Shown here: positions 44,888-55,900 of the stretch, piece after piece
Position numbering within the stretch: the stretch's first letter is position 1
Layout: each line of letters begins with the position of its first letter
NCBI GenBank assembly: GCA_027625915.1
Contig: JANTQA010000063.1
Coordinates: forward strand, 62,001 to 126,000
Length of the DNA stretch: 64,000 bases
Direction of reading: 5' to 3'
Source: Anaeramoeba flamelloides
Lineage: Eukaryota > Metamonada > Anaeramoebidae
Position numbers and translations under genes: made by a program
Notes under the pieces: model-generated
The model's input: only the letters and a program-made list of their open reading frames with translations
Told to the model about the DNA's origin: nothing
The model's database searches: none

Positions 44888-44983
<96 letters not shown>
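44881..44983. repeat. (AAT)n microsatellite
   Basis: About 34 AAT/ATA triplets with one or two interruptions, in non-coding DNA. Confidence 0.95.
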
Positions 44984-44984
<1 letters not shown>

Positions 44985-45356
44985 ATGGATTTTCTTTATG
45001 ATTTTTTGATCAAAATTTCTCTATTTGTATGTGATTATTGGATAAAAGAAACCGGTTGATTCATAAATACTTCTAAAAATTTTAATTGATCATGTTTCTG
45101 AAAGAATAGAATATAAAAGCACATTGGGAATATTTATGTTTTTCCTTGTTGAATACTTTTTTGTTTGAATTTTACTTGTGAATTTTGTACCAAAGACTTT
45201 TTATTTAAAAGTGATCTTTAAATTGAAAAAAAAAAATTCAAGCAAATTTCTTATTAAAATCAAAAAAATTACTACATCTTGAAATTGTAAATAAAATACA
45301 AAAATTGACCATAAAAACACTTAACTTGCTCTAATTTTTTCAAAAATGAATTAAAC

Positions 45357-45888
45357 TAAATTCCAAAAATTGGTACACAGTTTAAAAGGTTGAAAGAATG
45401 GCAATACCCCCACTTTAAATCCAATTTGGGAATAATTTTGATTTTACAAACTATTTCATTTTTGTCTCTTTATTTTTGTTTTCATTTCCTTTTTTCCAGT
45501 TACTAAATCTGTTTGGTTAGATCTTGGAATTTTTTAGTTGATATAGTGGTTGATAGAAGTTTAGTGTTGATTTTATTGAATTAAAAAATCATATAAAATT
45601 TGATGATGCTATCTTATCGTTTGATCGATCAACAATTGTTGGTGAAATTTCAACAAATTTACCAATACATTTTTTGTTACACTCGTTTTATTATTTTGGA
45701 CACACCATAATTTTTTTTTCTGGTTTTATATTTTTTTCTTTTATTTGGAATAGAATGAGTACTTATAAAAAAAATTAATACTGGGTAACTTAAATGTGGT
45801 TTAATATTGCATTTTGAAAAATATAATAAATTGGGTTTTTTTTTTGCCTATTTTTGATTTCGGGGGTGTCCAAATTTTTGGAATGGGG
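45357..45888 (+). mobile_element. Dispersed family 1, copy D (both ends preserved)
   Basis: The left end reads AAACTAAATTCCAAAAATTG then GTACAC. The complement of the right end reads AAACCCCATTCCAAAAATTT then GGACAC, so the core ATTCCAAAAATT(T)GG.CAC is a terminal inverted repeat. TTTGATCGATCAA lies at about 45620-45632. A second TTGGACACACC sits inside at about 45695. The 532 bases carry no transposase. Both ends are preceded by TAAAC-like sequence, so a TA or TAA target duplication is possible but not certain. Confidence 0.75.
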
Positions 45889-48222
45889 TTTATTATTTTT
45901 AAAATTTTAATTCCATTTTTATTTTATCAAAAAGTTTAAAATCCAACTGATAATTAAATTATTTCAAAATAAAAAAATCTGAAGTATATGAAATAAGAAT
46001 CATTCTATTGGAAGGACTTGTACAAAATAGACTTTAAAAATGAAACCACTTAGTTCTGAATTAACTCATAATAAAAAATTTTATTTTATTTCAAAAAAAT
46101 TACAATAATTTTTACAAGCTTGAAGAAAATATAATCTCTTTATTAAATTCAAAAGATTTTTTTATTTTTGTTTAACAACAAATAATCCTTGAAAAAAACT
46201 AAAAATCATCAAATAATTAAATATATGCAAAATACCCTGTTAATCCAAGTAAAAACAACCTTATAATCAATAAATATTTTATTTTTAATTTAATTCTTAA
46301 AAAAAAAAATATCAATAACATAGTGATAATTTTTTCAGTTTTTATTAACTGTTCAAGGATTATATATAATTTTTATATTGTTTATATTCTAAAATTCCTC
46401 CAAGTTTCCAATACATGAAAAATTTTCAAATTGATAATTATAAATAATAAAAATAATCAATATTCTCAAATAAATTATTTTAAATTATAGCAGTTTGTTA
46501 TTTTTACTATTATATATTTGAAAATTACTATTATTAATTTATTTTAAATTTATAAGGAATTTGGACAATTATTGAAAATTAAATAAATGGTCATTGTTTA
46601 AATAATTGAATAAAAAAAAGTTTGATTTATGCTATTTTATTCATGATATTTTGCTTAAAACACTTTGTTTATTCAAGAGGGGATTTTGAAATGATTAAAT
46701 TCATGGATTCGAATTTGGAGAGTGAATAAACTTGACAAACAAATTTTTTGAAACTTGATCTGGCTTTTAAAATAAATTTATTAATTTTCCCTCAATTTAT
46801 AAAATAAGATTAGAATTTCAAATTATATTTATTAATATAAACCATCTGAAATGGGGAAAAGTGATATTTCTTAAAAATAAAAATCTATTAAAGAATTAAT
46901 CTTTTTATTTTTCAAATCCAAAAATTTAAACATAAAGAACAGAGTTTTTTATTATAAATGAATTGATAAAAGGAATTCTTTTGTAACTGATAATTCAAGT
47001 CTCAAAAATTAACAGAGGTATTTATTTATCAAGAAATTTCATTGAATTTTTTTATTAATAGTAATTCTCTATTTACTTTGAGGAGAGAAAATAAACAAGA
47101 GTTCTTCATCTCTTAACATGTTTCAAACAATTTTAGAATCATGACTCAAATATGAACATATTTTTTCAAAATGATCTTTCTATTCCTTTCTTCAACTTTT
47201 GATATTATATATCACCATCAAAGTTAGATTCATTTAAAAGTTCAAAATGGAGTTGGGAATATTGTTAAGCATGAAAACAAAAAAATTGATTATTTTAAAA
47301 AGTTCATTTTTTATTCTACCAACCTTCTTAAATGCACTGATCACAATTTTTTTTTTTTTTTAATTCTAGTCAAGTTTTCCTCAAATAAAAACAATTTGCA
47401 AAAAAGTAAAACTAAAAAACATTGATAATTTAAAACAAAAAAGTAAAAAAATTGAAAAAAAGTTAAACACGATTTTTAAATGGAAAACCTACTCAAAATG
47501 AAAAGTAAAATCAATTAATAAAAGAAAAAATAAATGATTAATGACAAAATTGTGGACTAAACCCCGAACATTTTTTTCTAATACCGTCTTTTGGTCCCGA
47601 GTTTTTCTTTTATTGGTCTACCATTAAAAATTTGTTGAAAAATTTGACTATTTACAAGTTCTACAAAACAACTAATCATGATTTCAATAACCACGTAGAT
47701 TTGAATTATGATTGTATTGGTTTGATTGAAAATAATATGATGAATTATTCTTTGATCATTAATTGATTTCTTCTTTTAATTGATTTTACTTTTCGTTTCT
47801 ATTAATGTTCCAAATTCAAAATCATATTTTACTTTTTTTCCTGTTTTTCACTTCTTTTCCCCAATTACAATATTTTACTTGTCTCATTTTATTCTTAACC
47901 TTAATAAAAACAAAAAAAAATGACATAATGTTGATAATATCACCATAATTGATTCCAAAACGAATTATTCGCGAACCTACTTCATATGTAATTGCGATGA
48001 AGCAATTTAATGAAAATTAAAATAAATTTTTTCATTTGTTAATTGGTGATTTGATGGTCGAAAAAAAACAATTTAAATAATGACAGCCAACCTATAAATA
48101 AAAAGATTTTCTGAATTATTGTGTTTTTTTTATTTGCTTTGTAAGTGTTTTTGATGTGTATCGATATTAATGAAAACAAATAACAACAACGATAATTAAT
48201 ACAATGAAAAGATAGGATCAAA

Positions 48223-49053
48223 TTAAATATTCTTTTGGCAATAATCAACAAAAAGAGTAAAATATTCGTCTGGCTGGGAAATATTCAAATTTTCGATTGT
48301 TTTGGTAAATTGCTTTTTAACTCTTAACAGCTTTGGTAAAGAAGCCTTTTTTTTGATCATGAATTTTTTTTTTGTTTGTGTATAAAAGCAAATTACATTA
48401 AATGTTTCTCCACTTTGAGCGGTTTTCATAACTTCAAAGATTTGGTCAAGAACGTCTTGTGCAATTTTGCCTTGTTCGAACAAAATATTACTTTTCCTTT
48501 TGATATGGATTTTTGTTGCTTGCCTTGCGCGAAGCTTTTTTCCCTGGACTGCAATTTTTTCAATTTGGTCCAGATCTAATTCGCTGTTTGGATCGATCGG
48601 AATTAAAGGTCGATCCCAATAGTTTTCTGTGTCTGGCTTTTCAAATTTTTGAATTAGATCATCCAAAATTTCCGAGGAATACTTGTCTTCCTCCTCTCTT
48701 GTGTTGTTCCAATCACGAACTAAGTCAGGCGATGTTGTGCAATACAACAGACAAAAGGTTGTTCCTAATTCACGTGCAGAACAATAGAGCTCATATCGAA
48801 AGCCTTTGATCCCATTAATGCCATCAGCAATGACAAGTGTGTTGCCTGAAAGTGCTCTGTTGACTGTAGATTTAAAAGATCCTCGAAATTGGATTTCTGA
48901 TTTTAAATCAAAATGGCATTTGTTTCGATTCAAGCCTAACTTTTCAATATTAATAACCTCAACGCGCATTTTCTTTTTAAATTTTTCTTTTAATTTATTT
49001 GCTAGTGTTGTCTTTCCAGAACAAGGTAATCCAGATATTATGATTAGTGGCAT
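48223..49053 (-). CDS. KTI12: KTI12, Elongator-associated P-loop ATPase/tRNA-binding protein
   Basis: The protein supports the Elongator complex, which starts mcm5/ncm5 modification of wobble uridine in tRNA. The 276-residue frame has a P-loop GLPCSGKT at 8-15, the RGSFKS motif at 58-63, ADGINGIKGFRYELYC at 76-91 (the family's D.xNyIKGfRYELYC) and WNNTR at 115-119. FEKPDTENYWDRPL at 137-150 matches the family's ..FE.P...nRWD.PLf. The length fits KTI12 (about 270-310). The C-terminal part is more divergent and basic. The related enzyme PSTK shares the P-loop fold, but the KGFRYELYC string favours KTI12. No intron is needed. Confidence 0.92.
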   Translation of the reverse strand: MPLIIISGLPCSGKTTLANKLKEKFKKKMRVEVINIEKLGLNRNKCHFDLKSEIQFRGSFKSTVNRALSGNTLVIADGINGIKGFRYELYCSARELGTTFCLLYCTTSPDLVRDWNNTREEEDKYSSEILDDLIQKFEKPDTENYWDRPLIPIDPNSELDLDQIEKIAVQGKKLRARQATKIHIKRKSNILFEQGKIAQDVLDQIFEVMKTAQSGETFNVICFYTQTKKKFMIKKKASLPKLLRVKKQFTKTIENLNISQPDEYFTLFVDYCQKNI

Positions 49054-49481
49054 TTCTGGTATTGGTTTTAAAATAACAGGTTGAAAAAATTACAAAAAAT
49101 GATTTATTTATTCATAATTTTTGTTGAGTTTGTTAGACTTCAATTTTAGTGCTTTTTTAGGAGAAGAGCATACTTCAAGAGAATTGATGTTCAGTATCAT
49201 CAAAGATTTTTACTTGAAGATCAGTGACGTTTTCAAATATTAATAGAAAAGAAATTTAGTTGTATCAAAAAAGTGTTGAATTTTTTTTGACAATTAATGA
49301 GTCAGGTTTTGACGAGAAAGTTCAAGTATTATTCAAGAAAAAGAGATGGTTTTGGAAATGGAAAAAAGTTTTACACAATTTTCTTCGATTTTATTAAATT
49401 AAAAGTTTTTTGTTTTTCACAATTTGAGAAACTAATTTGGTAGTGAGAAGTAAACAAAGAATTTAGATGTTGAAAAAAAAT

Positions 49482-49519
49482 AATAAAAACCTATTTTATC
49501 AATAAAAACCTATTTTATC
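49482..49519. repeat. Two-unit 19-base tandem repeat
   Basis: Two perfect copies of AATAAAAACCTATTTTATC, followed by the start of a third. Confidence 0.9.
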
Positions 49520-49841
49520 AATAAAAAACGCTTTAAAAATCCTTTCTAGTTTTTTGTTCACTCTTTGGAGACGTTACAGATATTTTTGATTTGGTTTCTT
49601 AAATATTTGAAAGTAGTTTTTATCGTTTCTTGATTTTTTTGTTTTTGAATGAAATTGAAAACTATTTTTCTTTTTCATAGTTTGTATTCACTAACAAACC
49701 AAAAATGTTTTGTAGTTGCATGAAAAATGGTTAAATTTCGATTCAAAAATATCTGAAAAAAATCATTTAAAATGAGTAAAAAATTTGAAATTGTATTTTT
49801 TTGATTTTTGCAAATAATTTTTCTGAGATTGATCAATATGT

Positions 49842-50418
49842 CCCTACGAACCAAAAAACACTAAAAATGAAAAACTGATCAAATACTTTCCATTAATACA
49901 ATTAAAAAAACAAAATGATAAAATAAAAATAAATAATGTTTCAATTTAACTTTTTCTTGAAAACTTTTTTTGCCAAAATCATTGAATTCACACTTGAAAT
50001 TATGTATATTTTTAGATTCAGTCTCTTGTTTTAACTCATTTACTAAAACAAATTCTAAATTCTGGGAATTTTCTTTTCACAAAAGGCACTAATTTGGACT
50101 TCAAATGTTTTTTTTAGTTTTAAATGGTAAAATTAAAAAAAAGTTAAACTAAAAGGATAAACTCTCTGGAAAAGCATTCTAATTTAATATATTAACTTAT
50201 TCTTTGATTTCAAACTTTTCTCAACCCCAATTTTTCAAAAAAATAATAAAAAAGTGTATAGTAATTTCAAAAAATAATTTTGATATTCCAAAGTTGAGAG
50301 TGTTTTTATTCTAAAAAAATTTATCCCAGTGGTTAATTGAATTAAGTATGAAACTTAGATTTCGAAAAATATTAATCAGAAAAAAATAGTGCTTAATTTT
50401 ATTAAGGACATATATTCC
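49842..50418 (-). repeat. Dispersed family 3, copy 2
   Basis: The reverse complement aligns over its whole length with 16311-16905. Both copies end near a CC(T/C)ACRAACC-like / GGGTTTATGGG-like boundary. No frame and no obvious target duplication. Confidence 0.65.
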
Positions 50419-51911
50419 CAATTGAAAATTATCAATAAAATTTTATTTGTTAATATCTGTAATTGTGGTGTCGCACTTAAGAGGTCAATATACATAAAAA
50501 ATAAAAATTAGCCAATTATTGTTCCATTTTTAAAAATTATACTAAAGAAGTAAATGTTTTGTAGAATTCAAGTGGTCGTAAGTATCTTTTATCTTTCAAT
50601 CCTACTTAAAATCTTTCACCATTTATTTATACAATAAATTCTCTTTTTTAAGTTTAATATCAAAAGAGAATCAAAATCAGTTATCATTGTATTTTTTTTT
50701 TTTAATATAATAAAGAAGTTTATGTTATATACCAAAATTTTTTTGTGAAAAACATTTTTTTTTTCCAACAATAATCAATTTAAAATTTGAAAATTGAAAA
50801 AAAAAATAATCTGATAATAATATTTAATTTTTTCACAAGAAGACGACGAGATAAAAATATTGCCTTTTTTAACATAATGATCTTTTTAACACACACAAAA
50901 AAAAGAAAGAAATAAAAACCAAATAAATTGCCATTAATACTGTTGGCCGAGTACCTTAGAGTCCAATCAATATAAAAATAATGAAATTGGAAATAAAAAT
51001 TTCTGTTTTGATTCCAATAAAATTTCTTATTTTGTTCAGATAAAATTCCACAAAAAAACATGTAGAATATTATTTATAACATTTTACAATTTTTTGCAAT
51101 TCTTCAATTATATTAAACGCCTTCTTGATATATAATTGTATTTATTTTTTTCAATTTCAGATTTAATTAGAGGGTAGTCTATGCTTATATATATATATAT
51201 ATTATTGAAGTATCCCCGAAAACAAATTTATTAAATATTCTCAATCACTTAAACATTGACTTGATAGTTTTTTATTATTTTGTTTGTTTAAAAATTTTGA
51301 TTGTTATATAAAATGTTATTTTTTTTCAAATTACAAAAACAAGATTTTATAAATATTGTATTTGTTTTTTTTTTTTTTTCTTTGAGGTGAAAACAATTGA
51401 TAAAGATTTATTTATTATGGAATTTTTGACAAATCGATGGTGTGTTGTAAATTGGTAGTCTTCATTTGAATATAGTTATTATAAAAATTTTTTTTTCAAT
51501 TTTTTGAGAATTAATCAAAGTCGAGTTTCCATAAGGTTTCTATTTATAGAATTTTTCAAATTACATAAACTTATATTTGGAATCATAATAATAAAAATAT
51601 GCCCTTGAAATCAATTTTTATCAGCATTTTGCACTTGTTAAACTCTCTTTTAAGAATTATTTTTTCAAAAAATTAATAATTATTTTATTCTAACTATATG
51701 GAATAAAAAAAAAAAATTATTTAGTTACGAAAACTCTAATACATAAAAAAAAGGATTTTTTTATTTTTTTTTTATTTTTTTTTTATTGTTTAATGGAGGA
51801 GTTGTTAATTCCTCTTGTTTGCCGTTAGGTTTTTTTTTAATTTTAGAAATAAACCGAAATTTTATTTTATTTTCGTTTTTTTCTCAAATTAAAAAAATAC
51901 GCCATTAGCTG

Positions 51912-52008
51912 TTTCATAATTCAAAAGAATAGAGTAAAATCTTTGATTTTTCTCCATTCTTTTAAATTTTGTAAAACCTAAGCACTCTAAGGCACTTCCC
52001 GTTAGGTT
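51912..52008 (+). repeat. Short foldback repeat, copy 3
   Basis: The hairpin TTCAAAAGAATAGAG / CTCCATTCTTTTAAATTTTG is followed by CCTAAGCACTCTAAGGCACT. It is the best-preserved copy and aligns with both 1209-1310 (reverse) and 36143-36230. Confidence 0.65.
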
Positions 52009-52059
52009 TTCTAGATTTTTAAATAATTAGGTTTAATAAAAAATTTTACTTCATTCTTT

Positions 52060-52275
52060 TGAATTCTGGAAAACAATCTTTATTTTTTAGTGAGTTTTCT
52101 ATTTATTTATGAAGTGTTCTAGGTTTTTTTTTACTTTTTGAAATAAACAGAAAATTTATTAAAATTTTATGTTTATTTAAAAAAGTAAAAAAAAACCTAA
52201 TGAAAATAGATAGATTTTATAAATAAAACAGAAAACCATAAGAAAACCTAGGTACTCCACAGCACTTCCCCGAAT
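52060..52275 (+). repeat. Foldback repeat, partial fourth copy
   Basis: It holds TTCATTCTTTTGAATTCTGG near 52061-52080 and, 170 bases on, CCTAGGTACTCCACAGCACT. Between them is an inverted pair around AGGTTTTTTTTTACTTTTT / AAAAAGTAAAAAAAAACCT (about 52121-52200), so the copy may have been split by another small foldback sequence. Confidence 0.5.
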
Positions 52276-52920
52276 TCGTAAATTTTTATTTAGGAATTTA
52301 AATAAAGACTCAAAAATTAGTCTAATGTCCACTAGTGGATATAAATATATTGAGTATTTAAAAATATTCTTTTTATTTCATTTCAAAATAAAATATTTTT
52401 CTGACCAAGAATTAACAAAAAAGTACAATTATTGAGGAAAAGATGATTAAAATGTAAATCTCTGTAAGAAAAACCCCAAATATTTATTTTTTTTTGAGAA
52501 ATAGTAAATTTTTATAAAAAATTTTTAAAAAATAAATTAATTAATAAAACTTGAGAATGATATATTTTGATTAAAAATCATATTTAAATCAGAAACAAGT
52601 AGAACTAATCATTTAAATAAAAAAAAGAAATATTTTTACTATATTGGATCAAAAATAGAATTATTCTATGGGTTTTTTCCAAAAAGAATCAATATGTCAA
52701 CTCGGATAAAAATTTATTAAATAAATACGAAAAATAGATACATTTTTGGTAACAATCTAACAAAAAATAGATAATAAAAAAAAAAACTCAAAAACAAAAA
52801 AACGAAAAACAAAAAAAAAAAAAAAAAACGAAGAACATTTTATATTTTAATTGCAAGCAAATAAAAATATGATTTATAAGATCAAAATAGCTAAAGATAA
52901 ATAAAAATAATAAAATTCTT

Positions 52921-55900
52921 TTAAACGAAAGATTTAAGGTAAATGACAATTATCATGATAACAAGACAAAGGAGACAGCAAATGCCACAATAGACATATT
53001 TTCTATATTTGCCCCAACCGATTTTGAAGTATTTATCCAATCTCCAAGGAGCAAAAGAAGAGAAGGGTCTCACTGGGTCTTCAAGATGAGGATTTTCGTT
53101 TGGATCCTTTCTGCCGAGTCCTGCAGGCTTTGCTCTCGCTTCCGATTCTGGCAAAATTTCTATAGAGACTTCTATTTTGCCTCTTTCTTCGTCCTCGTGG
53201 TTTGGATGTAAAAGCGAGATCCATTGTTGCTTGATAGTCTGCGATGTTTTGCGTTTCTCTGCGCGCTTGAATAGGCCCTTGAGATTGATGTTCGCCTCGC
53301 CGATGGAGTCGTTTGGCGTCAAGATATCCTTGTCCCATAATTGGAATTTTATTCTTGGCACTCTTGCCGGCAATTCGACGGGGAAAATGTATCTCCAATT
53401 GAAGGCGCCTGTGCCGTCCTTGCTTCTCCAATGGATGTCTGAGGATTGCTTTTTGCCGTCGTTCATTTGGCAGGTGACAAAGATGTCGGACATATTTTTG
53501 TCCATGAACACAACGTCCTTGGTGTTCCACGCGATCACTCTTAATTCGTAGGGCAGCGGCTTGGGGGCCTCCAAAACCGTCTGCGGCGTTTGCGCAGCTT
53601 GCTCCTCGGTCATTATTTCGATCCACATTTCAAGCTTCCCCTGGGGGTTGGAGCTTGTTGGCGCCCACAGGGTTCTGTATTCCACGGGCTTTGGGTTCAT
53701 GTCTTGCCACTCCTGGCTAAACCATCTATTTTCCAAATCGATGATTGTTTCGCCAATGAGATCATCGGAGCTGAAGCGATCCCAATCAAAGACTTGGACC
53801 TTCAATTCAGAATTGCCGGGGATCACACAGCGCAGCTCAAAGCATTTATAGAAATTGGGCCTGAGGGTTTCCTTTTGGTAATTTTCACGATCGTTGATGA
53901 TATTTTCCTTCTTTTTGCCGTTGGACACAACAATGTATGGATCACTGAACCCATTCGAATCCTTTGGTACCAATTGCATTCCTCTTAAAACGTAGACCCT
54001 GACAACCATATTTGTGGGCTTGAACAGCTCTTGCAAATTTTCAGGTTCCTCAAGATCCTCCATGTTGGGCGTGTCATAAACCTTAATTTTACCCTTGAAT
54101 TTACCGACCGACCTTACTGTGTTGGGGTTTCTGCTTTTGTCTTGGAACATTTTTTCAAATGCCGAGAGGCCCCTGACCTTGCCCCTTGTCAATTCCCATT
54201 CGTAAAATGGCAATTCCTTTAGCTCATGCTCCAATTCGTAATTGGTTTTGTTTCTTCCTTCCTTAGGATCCTTAAATCCAACATATTCTTCTTCGTCGCT
54301 GTCGACAAATTCCTCTAAAAAGGTTTCTCGGACCTCTGGGATTGTTCTAATTCCGACAAATCCCATTTCGTTATGCTCTGTCTCAAAGGTGAAATGATCG
54401 ATGATAATTTCATTGACGTCTTCGATGTTGGTGGGGATTTCGTCTGCAATGATCTTGACCTTTTCCATTTTGCCGTCGTCTTCGTCGTCAGTTAGGTCCA
54501 TCTCCTCAATGGCGCCAGGGATTTTGTCGACCTTTGGCGGGATGTTCTGTGCCACAAATGGTACATCTGCCCAGGGTAAAAATGTGCCCAGGGGAATTGC
54601 GCCCGCTCCTACTAAGGGGTTGCCCATTTTGCCGTGGTCGTAGACTCTAATATTGACGCTGGTGGCAAACAAATGATTTAATGGCAACTTGACCGGGATC
54701 CTAAAGGTTTCCAAATGATTGGAGCTTGATCCGATTGGCGTGTTGGAGGGCTGGGTTCGATGCCTCATCTTTTTTTTCTCCTTTTTTTTCATTTTGGAAT
54801 GGCACAGGTCAAACTCGATCGCTGGCTTGGAAATTTTTCTCATCTTGTAGGGCAAAAGCGATCGGACACCGACAGCTGAAATTTCGACAATGCAATCTTT
54901 GTATTCGGGAACCAATTGCGGGATTGGGAAATTTTTTCTTTCCCCGTAGGGCACCAATTGGAACGATGCTAGGACCTCACCAAAGGTGATCTCTGGGTTG
55001 TCCATGTACAATTTGTGCCACTTGGGGCTTGGTGGGAATCGTTGGCCAATTTCAACAGTCTTGATATCAAATCGCCCCAGCAGGTCATCGCTTGATGCTG
55101 CGTCCCAATCGTAGCAGAGCACAGAAACATTAGGCGCATAGCTAATTGGATCTGGCAATTCGACAGGCATTGTGACAGTCTCGAACCAACTCGGGTTGAG
55201 GGTTTCCTGTATTGTCTTGCACTTCGCAGAATACTTGCCGATCCTGATCTGGCAATAGGGATCACTCAGCCCGTTCTTGTCCGCTGGTGGCAAATTGCGG
55301 CCCTGGTAGATGTGCATTCTTAATTCGTACTTTTTCAATTTTTGCTCGATCATTTTTTGCCTTTTCACTTGATCCGCTTGTCGTTTTTGTCCTATATCTA
55401 ATCTGTATGCAATAAATCCTGGCACCTTTCCTTCAACGTATGCACTTGATTTTTTGTCCGGGATCAGGCTTCCCCATGTGGGCTTGTGGCCAAAGCCAAC
55501 GCATTCGGCAAAGGGGATCCTCAGAAATCCCAATCTTGTTCTTTTGGCGACTTTCGATTTGCTATATACGTTCAGGAACAAGTCTGGGCATTGCGATTTG
55601 TCCTTGGGTAATGTGAAGGTCTTTTCTTGGACGGCCTCCCACCAGCTGACAGATCCCTTTTTGATCCGATGCCTTTTACTTCGAAGTTCATAGGGGCCAA
55701 TCGAGAGTTCCACATACGCAGACGTCATCCCACTTGCATTGAATTCTGTTCCCTCAAAGAGATCCAATCTGAAGACATACGCATCGGTGGCTGGTAACTT
55801 GCCGCTCTGTGTTGGGCCCATACCCAGTTTGGGGCTGTCCTCGATTTCGGCATTAATGGCGACCAATGCTCTGCCTTTGTAGACAGTCTCCTCAGTTTGG

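Larger units (their letters stand above)
42573..48222. other. Long spacer between convergent hydrogenase and KTI12 genes
   Basis: 5.6 kb without a recognisable gene, between two genes that point at each other. It holds poly(T) runs just after the hydrogenase, a TTATAA-rich degenerate array (about 43866-44020), an (AAT)n microsatellite (44881-44983) and a family 1 copy (45357-45888). The remainder is very A+T-rich. The 70-codon frame at 48039-48251 overlaps the KTI12 3' end and is not supported. Confidence 0.6.
49054..52920. other. Spacer between KTI12 and ferlin
   Basis: No gene is recognised in 3.9 kb. Repeats present are a two-unit 19-base tandem (49482-49519), family 3 copy 2 (49842-50418) and foldback repeats (51912-52008, 52060-52275). 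The 93-codon minus frame at 50780-51061 has no domain. KTI12 and ferlin are both on the minus strand, so KTI12's promoter should lie next to 49054. Confidence 0.6.

Noticed and set aside
46700-46730. GGATTCGAATTTGG as a possible tRNA T-arm
   Set aside because: No matching acceptor, D or anticodon arms are found upstream.
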